Notes: a model not told the origin generated them from the letters alone. A stretch of DNA of 64,000 nt from Marinobacter sediminum (GCF_023657445.1 NZ_JAGTWY010000001.1:2666001-2730000); one strand, 5' to 3'. Positions 37,478 through 46,877 are shown, counted from the stretch's first letter. Numbers and translations are program-made.

Positions 37478-38277
37478 AACCGGCTCATTACTGGCACTGT
37501 TTTGTTGGCATCCAGACCCGGGAATGGCTGCGGTTCTGGCAACAGAGAACCCGGTTTGCCAGCGCTCTGGTGCGCCCCCTGCTCTGGCTCGTGGTGTTTG
37601 CCGCCGGTTTCCGGGCGGTGCTCGGTATCTCCATCATTCCCCCCTATGAAACCTACATTACCTACGAGACCTACATTGCTCCCGGGCTCTGCGGGATGAT
37701 TATCCTGTTCAACAGTATGCAGGGTGCACTTTCCATGGTGTATGACCGGGAACTGGGCAGCATGCGGGTACTGCTCATGAGCCCCCTGCCCAGGCCATTC
37801 CTGCTGGTAACCAAACTGCTGGCCATGGGCGTGGTGTCGGTGGGCCAGGTGTATGTGTTTCTGTTGCTGGCTCTGCTGGTGGATGTGGAACCACCGCTCT
37901 GGGGCTATCTGGCCGTGCTGCCGGCCCTGGTGTTGGCCAGTCTGATGCTGGGGGCGCTGGGCTTGCTGATTGCCACCTGGATCAAGCAGCTTGAGAACTT
38001 TGCCGGGGTGATGAATTTCGTCATCTTCCCGATGTTCTTTATGTCATCGGCGCTGTATCCGCTGTGGCGGATGAAGGAGGCCAGCCCATGGCTTTACTGG
38101 GTTTGCCAATTCAACCCGTTTACCCATGCGGTGGAAGCGATCCGGTTTTCGCTGTATCTGGAGTGGAATCCTTTTGCTTTGGGAGTGACAACCGGGGTGA
38201 CTGTGGTGCTGGTGATGTTGGCCACTGCCGGATTCCGACCACAGAGGACCAAAATATTGGGGACCAAGCCGGCCTGA
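37474..38277 (+). CDS. pedC: ABC-2 type permease PedC
   Basis: A 267-residue ABC-2 permease with six membrane segments. The family block MQGALSMVYDRELGSMRVLLMSPLPRPFLLVTKLLAMG is clear. ABC-2 permeases are more often exporters, so pairing with a binding protein is unusual and is characteristic of this PQQ-associated group. It ends the operon; a mini-element with inverted repeats follows 13 bp later, where a terminator would be expected. Confidence 0.89.
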   Translation: MKPAHYWHCFVGIQTREWLRFWQQRTRFASALVRPLLWLVVFAAGFRAVLGISIIPPYETYITYETYIAPGLCGMIILFNSMQGALSMVYDRELGSMRVLLMSPLPRPFLLVTKLLAMGVVSVGQVYVFLLLALLVDVEPPLWGYLAVLPALVLASLMLGALGLLIATWIKQLENFAGVMNFVIFPMFFMSSALYPLWRMKEASPWLYWVCQFNPFTHAVEAIRFSLYLEWNPFALGVTTGVTVVLVMLATAGFRPQRTKILGTKPA

Positions 38278-38290
38278 CTCTGGGAGGCTC

Positions 38291-38478
38291 AGCCACCGGG
38301 TATCACCTTCCAAAACTGTGCGGAGCCAGGGGTGAAGAGCGAGAGCTCTTCACGGGCAGGCCATGGACGGCCTGCCCAGGACCCTCAGTGCGACGCAGGA
38401 GCAATTAGCGCTGAGGGGCGGAGCCCAAGCCGAACAGGACGTCTTGAGGCGTGTTTTGGAAGGTGATACCCGGCGGCT
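38291..38478. mobile_element. Miniature inverted-repeat element (MITE-like)
   Basis: Terminal arms 38291-38316 and 38453-38478 are 26-bp inverted repeats with one mismatch. The same 4-bp word GCTC flanks both ends (38287-38290 and 38479-38482), as a target duplication would. Inside are three more stems: GTGAAGAGC, GGGCAGGCC and CCCTCAG with their complements. It carries no gene. It sits between converging genes, so it might also act as a terminator. Calling it mobile is inference. Confidence 0.55.
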
Positions 38479-38494
38479 GCTCTGACTTGGTCAG

Positions 38495-39163
38495 TTAACC
38501 GGTCGGTTCGAGATTTCTCAGTTTTCCCAAGAGACCATTAACAAGGCCGGGTTCTTCAATCGCGTCATCCCATTGCAGCCGCGCTGGCTTACCATCAAGG
38601 TACCACAGGCGATTGGCCAGGGTTGCGGCATCACCACCATCATGGGTTACGCAGATCATCGCCATGCCGGGACTGGCGTCCAGTATCTCGGCAATCAGCG
38701 CTTTGAGTCCGTCCGCCATGACCGGATCAAGAGACGCAAAGGGTTCGTCGAGCAACAGCAATTCGGGTTTAACGGCCAGACAACGGGCCAGCGCCGCTCG
38801 CCGGGCCATGCCGAGGGAGAGTTGATCGGGCAGATAATGACTGTAGCCAGCCAGACCAACCCGGACCAGATAGTCCTCAGCCTCGCGCGCCGATACCCCC
38901 ACCAGTTCAAGGTTGGCGCGCAGGCTGCGCCAGGGTAGCAATCGGTGTTCCTGGAACAGGTATCCAATCCGCAACCGTTCACGGCCAATGAGGGCACTAT
39001 CCGGCACCGTCGAATCCAGTCCCGCTATGGCATTCAGCAATGTGGTTTTGCCAATGCCGGAGGGACCAAGCAGGCAGATACGATCGCCCCGTTCTATGGT
39101 GGCAAAGACTTCTCCCAGTACCGGCTTGCCGAAATCGCGGCCGGCGATGCGCAGCTCAAGCAC
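38495..39163 (-). CDS. ABC transporter ATP-binding protein (NitT/TauT-type)
   Basis: A 222-residue ATPase with Walker A LGPSGIGKTTL, signature LSLGMARRAALARCL (a variant of LSGGQ), Walker B LLLLDEPFASLD and switch His in CVTHDGG. It overlaps the permease by 8 bp in an operon transcribed binding protein, permease, ATPase. Substrate unknown; position between pedC and erbR suggests a link to the alcohol or lanthanide system. Confidence 0.88.
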   Translation of the reverse strand: MLELRIAGRDFGKPVLGEVFATIERGDRICLLGPSGIGKTTLLNAIAGLDSTVPDSALIGRERLRIGYLFQEHRLLPWRSLRANLELVGVSAREAEDYLVRVGLAGYSHYLPDQLSLGMARRAALARCLAVKPELLLLDEPFASLDPVMADGLKALIAEILDASPGMAMICVTHDGGDAATLANRLWYLDGKPARLQWDDAIEEPGLVNGLLGKLRNLEPTG

Positions 39164-39947
39164 AGGCCACCTCTGGTCGACGCCAGCGGCTGGATCGGCG
39201 CTCCAATGGTTGCAGAATGGCCAGTTCTATCAGTTGGACAACTGCAATAAACGCCAGGCTGTAGGCAAGGATGGACGCCACGTCGAAGATCTGGAACGCC
39301 ATATGGAGCTGAAACCCCACCCCACTGGAGCGGCCCAGAAGTTCGACGACCAGGACAATTTTCCAGATCAGGGCCAGTCCGCCACGGGTGGCCACCATCA
39401 GGTAGGGAAACAGCTGGGGCACCCAGACGTGCCGGAACCTCTGCCATCGGGAGAATCGGTAGACGGTTGCCATTTCTTCCAGCCGGAAGTCCAGGCTACG
39501 GGCCCCTTCACGAACCGTCACGGCAACGTTGGGAACCTTGTTGATGACGACCGCCATCACCGCAGCAACTTCCACCAGACCAAACCAGACATACATCAGG
39601 ATGATGGTAACCAGCGCCGGCAGGTTGAGCAGCAGAACCAGCAGGGGATCAAACAGGGCATTGGTGGTGGCCGATCGCCCCATTGCCAGCCCGATCAGGG
39701 TGCCGAGCAACATGGCCAGGAAAAACGCCAGCAAAACACGGCGCAGGGTGGCCCCCAGGTGATACCAGAGATCACCGGAACTGGCTTCCCGTACGAGGGT
39801 ATCAAGTACGGTGCCCGGCGAAGGTAGCAGCGGTGACTGGATGAGCCACGACGTCAGGGCCCACAGCACCAGGACCGAGGGCAATACCACCCAGTAACTC
39901 CAGGTCGGAGGCCGCCCCCGTTCCGGCGCACCTCCAAAGATGGTCAT
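39156..39947 (-). CDS. ABC transporter permease (NitT/TauT-type)
   Basis: A 263-residue inner-membrane permease with about six segments and the contact loop EEMATVYRFSRWQRFRHVWVPQLFPYL. It belongs to the nitrate/taurine/sulfonate import type. It overlaps the binding-protein gene by 4 bp and the ATPase gene by 8 bp, so one operon encodes a complete importer. Confidence 0.88.
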   Translation of the reverse strand: MTIFGGAPERGRPPTWSYWVVLPSVLVLWALTSWLIQSPLLPSPGTVLDTLVREASSGDLWYHLGATLRRVLLAFFLAMLLGTLIGLAMGRSATTNALFDPLLVLLLNLPALVTIILMYVWFGLVEVAAVMAVVINKVPNVAVTVREGARSLDFRLEEMATVYRFSRWQRFRHVWVPQLFPYLMVATRGGLALIWKIVLVVELLGRSSGVGFQLHMAFQIFDVASILAYSLAFIAVVQLIELAILQPLERRSSRWRRPEVACA

Positions 39948-40936
39948 GGCTGGCTCCGGTAGAACAGACGCTCTGGCATGACCTGGCCGGCACCTACCCC
40001 TGTCAGCTCCAGCAGGTCCTGCAAGTCCGCGACACGACCGTCGGTCAGGGGCTCAGGTGTTCCCGCAACGAAGCCCGCTCGCAGGGCACCGAAAACCGAA
40101 TCCTCCGGATTTCGCATGAGAGGTCGCAATCGCTTCCAGGCCGACGGCTGCAGCGCAAGCTCTGCCTTGGCCTCAGCGACTGAACGGGCAAACCGGTCTA
40201 CGAGCCCGCCGTGTTCGCCCGCCCAGTTTTCCGGAAACACATACCCCAGCACGGGCAGGTTGCGATCCAGGCCCATGGCTGCGAGCAAATCGGCCATACC
40301 GAAGGCTGAACGCCAGCCACCCTGCCCCTTCAGACGGGCGGCGAAGTGCCAGTATGTGACGATGACATCCACCTGCCCCCGTTTAAGCGCCTGACTCAGC
40401 AATGGTGGCGCGGCATACTGAACCCGCGCCGATCCTGTCAGGTCGATACCCTGGCCGGCAGCCACTTTTTGCAGCAGGATCCAGCCCTTGCTGTCTGGCC
40501 CGCCAGCGACCCCGATACGCAACCCCTCCAGGTCGGACACGTCATGCACAGCAGAGTCCTCGGGCACCACAATGTCACCGATCCGGGATGAAAATGGCAG
40601 GTAGAGATACGGACGGCCGGCCTGATACCGGGACTGGACCCACAACAGATCTGCTACCGCACCATTCACCGATCCACTGGTAATCGCAAGATGTGATGCT
40701 GGCAGGTTGGCAACCGGCCTCAGAGACAGTCGGTAGCCATGCTTGCGATCCAGTTGCTGGTGCACGATATGATCGAGTTCCCAATGCGCGGTGCCAGACT
40801 GCAGCACGCTGATCGACAGCTCCGGCAAGAATTGCTTCTGATCGGCCAGGACCATCGAGCCAGAAAGCTGTATCAGAACCAGCGCAAGCCAAGCGGCAAA
40901 TGCGGATAGGCCCGATTTTCTTTGTTGTAGGTTCAT
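39944..40936 (-). CDS. ABC substrate-binding protein (NitT/TauT-type)
   Basis: A 330-residue exported binding protein; the signal peptide ends near SMVLADQ. Family features include DLLWVQSRYQAGRPYLYLPF and LEGLRIGVAGGPDSKGWILLQ. The ATG at 40936 has GGAGGA immediately before it, an unusually short spacing, yet no better start exists because the signal peptide begins here. It could in principle serve the riboswitch-controlled permease too, but it has its own complete partner genes. Substrate unknown. Confidence 0.85.
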   Translation of the reverse strand: MNLQQRKSGLSAFAAWLALVLIQLSGSMVLADQKQFLPELSISVLQSGTAHWELDHIVHQQLDRKHGYRLSLRPVANLPASHLAITSGSVNGAVADLLWVQSRYQAGRPYLYLPFSSRIGDIVVPEDSAVHDVSDLEGLRIGVAGGPDSKGWILLQKVAAGQGIDLTGSARVQYAAPPLLSQALKRGQVDVIVTYWHFAARLKGQGGWRSAFGMADLLAAMGLDRNLPVLGYVFPENWAGEHGGLVDRFARSVAEAKAELALQPSAWKRLRPLMRNPEDSVFGALRAGFVAGTPEPLTDGRVADLQDLLELTGVGAGQVMPERLFYRSQP

Positions 40937-41112
40937 TCCTCCACGATACGAACCCCGGTGGCACGCAAGAATAGTACTTTGGTGCCTGTTTTTTGGTGCG
41001 ATGGTCGCATTCAACCGAAGTCCGGTATGGAGTGTAATGAAACCATCACAATAATAACCCGAGGCCCGGCGTCACTTCGCTGCGCCGACTACCCTCTGCA
41101 AAGGAGGCTGCC

Positions 41113-41886
41113 ATGCTTGACGAGCTCGATGCCGCACTCTCTTCCGAAAACAGCTATCATGGCTCGGAAACGATCCCCGACAATGAGAATAAACAGGTAG
41201 ACACTTTCATGGAGCCGGCTTACAAGATCCTGATCGCCGATGACCACCCGCTGTTCCGGGAAGCCATCAGTAGCGTAATCGCTTCCGGCTTCGCAGGCAG
41301 TGAGATCATTGAGACGGACGACCTGGACAGTGCGCTTGAGATTACCAGGGGGAACGATGACCTGGACCTGATCCTTCTGGACCTGAACATGCCGGGCATG
41401 CACGGGCTGAACGGGTTGATCACCCTTCGTAACGAGGCTCCGACCATTCCCGTTGTGATTGTTTCGGCGGAGGAAGACAAGCAAGTGGTGCTGCAAGCCA
41501 TCACGTATGGCGCTGTGGGTTTCATCACCAAGTCATCCCCACGGGCCCAGATGACCGAGGCGATCCAGCAAATTCTGAATGGCAATGTCTACCTGCCATC
41601 AGACATCATTCGTACCGGCAAGCAAAGCTCCAGTCGCCGAAACCGTAACGATGACAATCCGATTTCGCCAGAGCTGCTCAACTCCCTGACCCGCCGCCAG
41701 CTGCTGGTTCTGGAGCGCATGTCCAAGGGCGAGTCCAATAAGCAGATCGCCTACAACCTCAACATTGCAGAGACTACGGTCAAGGCGCATGTTTCAGCCA
41801 TTCTGCGCAAACTGGGCGTTCATAACCGCGTTCAGGCGATTCTCTCCGCCAGCGACGTGGATTTCAGCCAGTATTTGAAACGGTAA
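41113..41886 (+). CDS. erbR: LuxR-family response regulator ErbR/AgmR
   Basis: A 257-residue response regulator. The receiver begins at residue 36 ([16 protein letters not shown]) with phospho-acceptor Asp90 in [10 protein letters not shown]. The C-terminal LuxR helix-turn-helix is [36 protein letters not shown]. Closest to AgmR/ErbR of Pseudomonas, which activates the quinoprotein ethanol system. ATG at 41113 has a strong AAGGAGG site and adds 32 acidic residues before the usual start (41209, weak site). It faces its likely cognate kinase gene. Confidence 0.9.
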   Translation: MLDELDAALSSENSYHGSETIPDNENKQVDTFMEPAYKILIADDHPLFREAISSVIASGFAGSEIIETDDLDSALEITRGNDDLDLILLDLNMPGMHGLNGLITLRNEAPTIPVVIVSAEEDKQVVLQAITYGAVGFITKSSPRAQMTEAIQQILNGNVYLPSDIIRTGKQSSSRRNRNDDNPISPELLNSLTRRQLLVLERMSKGESNKQIAYNLNIAETTVKAHVSAILRKLGVHNRVQAILSASDVDFSQYLKR

Positions 41887-41904
41887 CAAACGCAAAACCT
41901 GCGG

Positions 41905-41942
41905 GCCTGAATAACCGGGACTCATGCCGGCTATTCAGCGCC
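41905..41942. terminator. Hairpin between converging erbR and ercS'/nahK
   Basis: GCCTGAATAACCGG pairs with CCGGCTATTCAGCGCC with one or two mismatches. It contains the kinase stop codon and lacks a T-run. Possibly a shared terminator. Confidence 0.4.
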
Positions 41943-44214
41943 TGATCCGACCAGATCCGTTGATCAGATGACTCAACATACTACGAAGCTTGAGCGGCTT
42001 AACGGGTTTGTTCATTAACGAGTAGCCCAGTCCCCGTATGTGCTGCTTCAGTTCGTTGGTGTAATTGGCAGTAATCATAATGACCGGCGCGGGATACTGC
42101 CGACGCTCATTGATACTGGCCACAACATCGACACCGGTTTCATCGTGATCGAGATGGTAGTCTGCCAGAATCAGATCCACAGGGCTTTCGGCAGGGTTCA
42201 GTTGCCGCTCCAGATCCGCCAGGGAGACTGCCGTAATCACCTGGCAGTCCCAACCTTCCAGCAACGTAAGCATCCCTTTGCAAATGGCGAGGTCATTGTC
42301 GATCACCCAGATTCGTGCGCCATCCAGACCACTGTCCAGCGAGGCAAGCGGCTTATCGTCAGTACCCGGGAGCCTGGGCTGCAGCCGACCAAGCGGCACC
42401 CGGACGCTGAACACCGACCCCTTGCCCTCAATGGATGAAACCCTTACTTCATGTCCCAGCATTCGTGAGATCTTGTCCACAATCGCAAGCCCCAGGCCCA
42501 GACCCTTGTCCGGCTGCGAACCAGCAGGACGGGCACGTTTGAATTCCTGAAAGATTTCGGTGAGCTTATCTTCCGGAATGCCCGGCCCGGTGTCCCATAC
42601 CTGCAACAGCACGTGGTCGGCGCGGCGACGACAGCCAAACAGAATGCGGCCGGAACCGGTATAACGAATGGCATTGGTGAGAAAGTTGCGAAGTATCCGG
42701 GCCAGCAATTGGGAATCGGATTCAACCACCGCGGATGAGGAGACAAAATCAAGCTCCAGCCCTTCCGCTACCGCCATCTGCCTGAATTCCCGGGCGATGT
42801 TGTTAAGCAGATCCCGGAGGTCAAAGGCCGTCACATCAGGCTTGATCACCCCGGCGTCCAACTTGGAAATATCCACCAGGGTACCCAGCAGATTTTCCAC
42901 ATCATCCAGGGACCTGCTCACGGATCGGACGAGCCCCTCGGCCCTGGCGCCGAACGACTGCTCCAGCAAGGCACTGGTGAACAAGCGCGCCGCATTCAAC
43001 GGTTGCAGCAAATCATGGCTGACCGCAGCCAGGAACTTGGTCTTGGACAGGTTTGCCCGTTCAGCCTCAAGCTTGGCGTCTCTGAGCCGGGCTTCCACAG
43101 CCGCTCGCTCGGTAATTTCCTGACGTAGCTGGTTGTTCAGCCCGGTTAATGCCGCCGTTCGCTCCTTCACCCGGCGCTCCAGGTTGTCATAGGCCTGTTC
43201 GAGCGCCAGTGCGGTCTTGCGGCGGTCGGTGATGTCACGGATCAGGACAAAGAAACCGGTAATGACGCCTTCTTCGTCGTAATTCGGTACGTACGAGCGA
43301 AGCATGTAACGCACATCACCTGCCTCTCCGGTCTCCTCGAACTCGAAGGTAACACTGTTACCCGCCAGTGTTTGCTCGACCTGGGGCAATAAACGACGGT
43401 AGAACTCGGACGAATGAACCTCCTCCAGGGATTTACCCAGAGGTGTTTCGCCGTTGCGGCCATACCAGGCCTCATAGACCTTGTTGCAGAATTGCACGGT
43501 CATATCGGCACCGACATAGGCGATCAGCGCGGGCACGTGGTCGGTAACCACCCTGATCCAGCGCTCGCTCTCTTCCAGCGCCTTGATGCGGCGTGCCATT
43601 TCGCTGTTCTTGACGTCGGTGATGTCAGAATACAGCACCACCAGTCCGCCCTCCCGGGTTGGCCGCTCGGTCATTTGCACCCAGCGGTCGTTAGACAGCA
43701 GGAACACCACGCCTTCAGAGTCCGGGTGGCCATGCTCCTCCAATATAAGGCCGGAGGTCAGTGCCTGTGTTTTTACATCGACAATGGAAGTACCGGGGGC
43801 AGGCGGCTCCAGACCAGCCTGGCGCCAGTAGCTGCGGAAACGGGTGTTGCTCTGGATTAGCCGATGCTGGTGATCGAACAGCACAAATCCGTCGGCAATA
43901 CTTTCGATCGCGTCGCTGAGACGCTGGCGGGTGGTTTCAGCCTCTTCCCGGGCACGATTCAGGGCTTTGTTACTGCCCTTGAGCTCATCCATGGCCTGAT
44001 TCAACGCGTCCGTACGCTCGCGCACCTGCTCTGCCAGCACCACCGAGTGCTCAAATGCCGCATAGGGCTCGGGCTTATGGGCGGAGCCGGATTCCACACG
44101 GACAATCAAGGCATCGCGAATCTTCCGCAGGCGTTCGTTTTCCGCCTCCAGCTCCGCAATTCGCTGGTCTTTGAGCTCGTCGGTGAGAGCCTCAGGATTG
44201 TCCGGAGCGGACAT
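41935..44214 (-). CDS. nahK: Hybrid sensor histidine kinase ErcS'/NahK
   Basis: A 759-residue soluble kinase. In order: coiled coil, PAS-like domain (FVLFDHQHRLIQSNTRF), second PAS (ALIAYVGADMTVQFCNKVYE), coiled coil, HisKA with His400 in VSHDLLQPLN, HATPase (NFLTNAIRYTG; GLGLGLAIVDK) and receiver with Asp685 in LADYHLDHDETG. No membrane segments. In P. aeruginosa the homologue PA1976 is known both as ErcS' in ethanol regulation and as NahK, inhibited by NosP. The start at 44214 overlaps nosP by 23 bp. Confidence 0.87.
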   Translation of the reverse strand: MSAPDNPEALTDELKDQRIAELEAENERLRKIRDALIVRVESGSAHKPEPYAAFEHSVVLAEQVRERTDALNQAMDELKGSNKALNRAREEAETTRQRLSDAIESIADGFVLFDHQHRLIQSNTRFRSYWRQAGLEPPAPGTSIVDVKTQALTSGLILEEHGHPDSEGVVFLLSNDRWVQMTERPTREGGLVVLYSDITDVKNSEMARRIKALEESERWIRVVTDHVPALIAYVGADMTVQFCNKVYEAWYGRNGETPLGKSLEEVHSSEFYRRLLPQVEQTLAGNSVTFEFEETGEAGDVRYMLRSYVPNYDEEGVITGFFVLIRDITDRRKTALALEQAYDNLERRVKERTAALTGLNNQLRQEITERAAVEARLRDAKLEAERANLSKTKFLAAVSHDLLQPLNAARLFTSALLEQSFGARAEGLVRSVSRSLDDVENLLGTLVDISKLDAGVIKPDVTAFDLRDLLNNIAREFRQMAVAEGLELDFVSSSAVVESDSQLLARILRNFLTNAIRYTGSGRILFGCRRRADHVLLQVWDTGPGIPEDKLTEIFQEFKRARPAGSQPDKGLGLGLAIVDKISRMLGHEVRVSSIEGKGSVFSVRVPLGRLQPRLPGTDDKPLASLDSGLDGARIWVIDNDLAICKGMLTLLEGWDCQVITAVSLADLERQLNPAESPVDLILADYHLDHDETGVDVVASINERRQYPAPVIMITANYTNELKQHIRGLGYSLMNKPVKPLKLRSMLSHLINGSGRIRR

Positions 44215-45472
44215 CAGGCTGGCCAATGACCACCCCCGTAAAAGTCTGATTGATATGCATACCGTCGAACTGCTCACCGTAGGTGTTGAACCCGATAACC
44301 TTGTGGTGCCGCAGGAATTCGGACACGGACTCCACTTCGCCGGTCAGCTCCGCCTCCAGGCGACGCAGGAAACAGTCACAGCCTATGGTCACCAATGGCG
44401 GCCCCACAACGCGCTCTGACGCTTCAATCTGCGTGCGTACACTGTCGAGGAGTGATTCCGGTTCCATGGCCGTCATCACGATCCCGGTCTCTACCGCACA
44501 ATAAAAGGTCAGGCTCTTGTCGGGATTTACCCGCTGGATCGATCTGACAAAATAATGGCCACCGATTTTTACCCCCAGGGGCCGTAGCGCAAACACTTTG
44601 CGGTCGAGGGCGTCTACCTCCACGCCGACCGCACGCGCATAGGCATCGGCTGCGGGTTCGGCATTGAGCTCATATACCGTACGGCTCTCGGGGCAGGCAT
44701 CGGTAACCACCAGCTTCTGACTTCGCTCAACCATGTGGTGGGTTGAAAATACCCGGAAGTCCAGAGGGGTATTCACCAGCAACACCGTCGCCGCGCCGGT
44801 ATGAAACCGGCCGTCATAGAAAACATGGGTGTTTGCCAGCCGCTCATCATCACCGGCCGAGCCTCCGAACTGAGGTATGCTCCCCAGGGCAGCGTTTAGC
44901 GTGGCCAGCACGAGCTCCTCACGGCTGGAAAGTCCGTCAAGCAAGGTGATGGCAAAGGTATTGCCTTTCACCGGCGCCAGTCGCGCGTCCCGGCAAGTAG
45001 CAAGCAAGCCGTCTATCACGCCCTGGGCATCCTGCAGCGAAAACTGGTCCAGCTCGCGAATCAGTGCGCAATCAATTGCAAAATAGCGCTTGTCGAAGCC
45101 GATCGCAGTGATGCATCCACGGCCGTAACCCTCCGGGGTAATCTCGCCTGCTGATGTACAGCCACAAACCCGAGCCCCCTGAAAAACATGCTCAAGGGCA
45201 GGACCGAGCCTCTCGAGGTCATACTCGGCAGAACAGAAAAACAGGACACAACCAAGATGTTCGTGGTTGAGCTGACTTGCGAGGTTGGTGGCAGCCAGCA
45301 TCGGATCGCGAACGCTGGAGCTTGCAACCCTGACGGCGGGCATCGTCGTCGCTGACTTCATAGAGGCAGGCTCCGGATACGGATAGCTTTTAACCGATTT
45401 TACGGCATCCGAAAACGTAGCCAATGCGACTTCAGTGCTTTTAATGGGTGCGCCAAAATGATCGTAAGCCAT
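44192..45472 (-). CDS. nosP: FIST-domain nitric oxide sensor NosP
   Basis: A 426-residue protein with N- and C-terminal FIST domains (CTSAGEITPEGYGRGCITAIGF; GGSAGDDERLANTHVFYDG; IGCDCFLRRLEAELTG). NosP proteins bind haem and nitric oxide and control the adjacent kinase NahK in P. aeruginosa. The overlap with the kinase gene supports the same pairing. AGAGGG lies about 10 nt before the ATG. Haem binding cannot be judged from sequence by eye. Confidence 0.85.
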   Translation of the reverse strand: MAYDHFGAPIKSTEVALATFSDAVKSVKSYPYPEPASMKSATTMPAVRVASSSVRDPMLAATNLASQLNHEHLGCVLFFCSAEYDLERLGPALEHVFQGARVCGCTSAGEITPEGYGRGCITAIGFDKRYFAIDCALIRELDQFSLQDAQGVIDGLLATCRDARLAPVKGNTFAITLLDGLSSREELVLATLNAALGSIPQFGGSAGDDERLANTHVFYDGRFHTGAATVLLVNTPLDFRVFSTHHMVERSQKLVVTDACPESRTVYELNAEPAADAYARAVGVEVDALDRKVFALRPLGVKIGGHYFVRSIQRVNPDKSLTFYCAVETGIVMTAMEPESLLDSVRTQIEASERVVGPPLVTIGCDCFLRRLEAELTGEVESVSEFLRHHKVIGFNTYGEQFDGMHINQTFTGVVIGQPDVRSGQS

Positions 45473-45599
45473 TGATTAAAAACCCTCTGAATCAATGTCT
45501 GGTGGCGCGGCCGGTTTCCTCTCCGGGAAACCGACACTTTAGTCTTAGACAATCAGGGTGGCGTGAACACTACCCTGCCATTCAGCCGCCAGTAAACGC

Positions 45600-46706
45600 T
45601 TAGAAAGTGACGATAGCGCCGAGGGCGATGGTGTCGCTGTCGGCGGCGTCAGCACCGGTCGACTTGGTGGTTTGCTCAAACATGTTGTACTCGGCCACCA
45701 GCTTGAAGTTGCTGTTTACATCGTGGAACACCGCCACAGAGGTGCTTTCAGTTTCGAAGTCGCCCTGATCGGAATCCGTTTCGCCATAGGACAGAACAAA
45801 CCGGTTAGCACCCAGAGTGTATGAGCCCTGGACCAGGTACCCGTCCGCATCCTCTTCCGCCAGAGGTGCAGCAGTGTCGGAAATCAGAACGGGCACATCG
45901 CCTTCGGACGTGAAACCAGAGGCCGATAGGGAGACACCGGCGACAGCGGCACGAACACCGTATCCCAGGCCCGTTGAATCAACCGAGGTGGTAGCATTTT
46001 CGGACTTCTGCGAGCGGCCATTAACCCAACCGGTCAAAGCAACCCCACTAAGGTCCGCGCTGTAGGTAACTTCAGCCTCGAGTCGCGGTGCAGACTGTTC
46101 AGACTGTGCGCCCGGCGTCGTGTTGGCAGGTTCGAAGATACCGGCCGCTGCCTTCAGGCCGGCCATATCAGGGGTGCGGTAAGTGATCTGCGCAGACGGG
46201 TTCGGGTAGGGATAACCGGTGCGGATGTTACCGAAGGAGACCCCGGTCGGAGCGCCCGGGGAGCCAAAGCCCATCAGTATCTCATCGAGGAAAATGTTGG
46301 AACGGGCATACAGGCCGAAGTCCTTACCGATCAGCACCTGGCCAAAGGATCCGTCAACAGTGGCGTAGAGCTGACGGACGTCGATGGCAGTGTCGGTCGG
46401 AGATTGCAGGCTATCGTTGATCGTTGACCAGAACGAGGAGCGGCCGCCCATGGTCAGGTCGCCCACTTTCTTGCTGAAGTTAAAGCCGATGGTGTTGGGC
46501 AGGAAACCCATTTTGACATCCGAATTGCGGGTGTCGGAAACCTTGTCGTCGCGATTCACATAGAATGCGTTGAAATAGCCATCAACAGAAAAGGAAGTGC
46601 CATCCTGGTTATAGAGTTCAACCGCCGCGTTCACGCCGACGCTGGTACCCATCGCAGCTGCCATTGCGATGGCCAGCCCTGACTTTCTGATATTGTTGTT
46701 TTTCAT
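45600..46706 (-). CDS. Outer-membrane porin
   Basis: A 368-residue porin of the Gram-negative trimeric type. It has a signal peptide (MKNNNIRKSGLAIAMAAAMG ending near VNA), N-terminal ELYNQDGTSFSVDGYFNAFYV and alternating beta-strand pattern, and ends in a C-terminal Phe (IALGAIVTF) as required for Bam assembly. ATG at 46706 has GGGGGAA upstream; the frame is open further but the signal peptide decides. Substrate preference cannot be inferred. Confidence 0.9.
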   Translation of the reverse strand: MKNNNIRKSGLAIAMAAAMGTSVGVNAAVELYNQDGTSFSVDGYFNAFYVNRDDKVSDTRNSDVKMGFLPNTIGFNFSKKVGDLTMGGRSSFWSTINDSLQSPTDTAIDVRQLYATVDGSFGQVLIGKDFGLYARSNIFLDEILMGFGSPGAPTGVSFGNIRTGYPYPNPSAQITYRTPDMAGLKAAAGIFEPANTTPGAQSEQSAPRLEAEVTYSADLSGVALTGWVNGRSQKSENATTSVDSTGLGYGVRAAVAGVSLSASGFTSEGDVPVLISDTAAPLAEEDADGYLVQGSYTLGANRFVLSYGETDSDQGDFETESTSVAVFHDVNSNFKLVAEYNMFEQTTKSTGADAADSDTIALGAIVTF

Positions 46707-46877
46707 AGTTCCCCCGGTTGTTATGGAAATCTGGGATGGGGGTACCGGGTTATCCGGCAGCCCCAGGCGTGATCTGTTGCCTGAATTCCATGGTCGGCTA
46801 AGGGAAAGAAGGGGGAAATGCGTCAAGGGAGCAGGTTTTCTGCTCATTTGGGAGGCACTGCAAACAGAACTTTGGGA

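Noticed and set aside
40964-40990. Possible fourth copy of the ErbR-type box upstream of the NitT/TauT operon
   Set aside because: It contains AGTAC and TTTGGTG but in a different order from the three real copies.
45514-45535. GC stem (CGGTTTCC and complement) past the porin gene as a terminator
   Set aside because: No T-run follows on the minus strand, so it is not strong enough to list.
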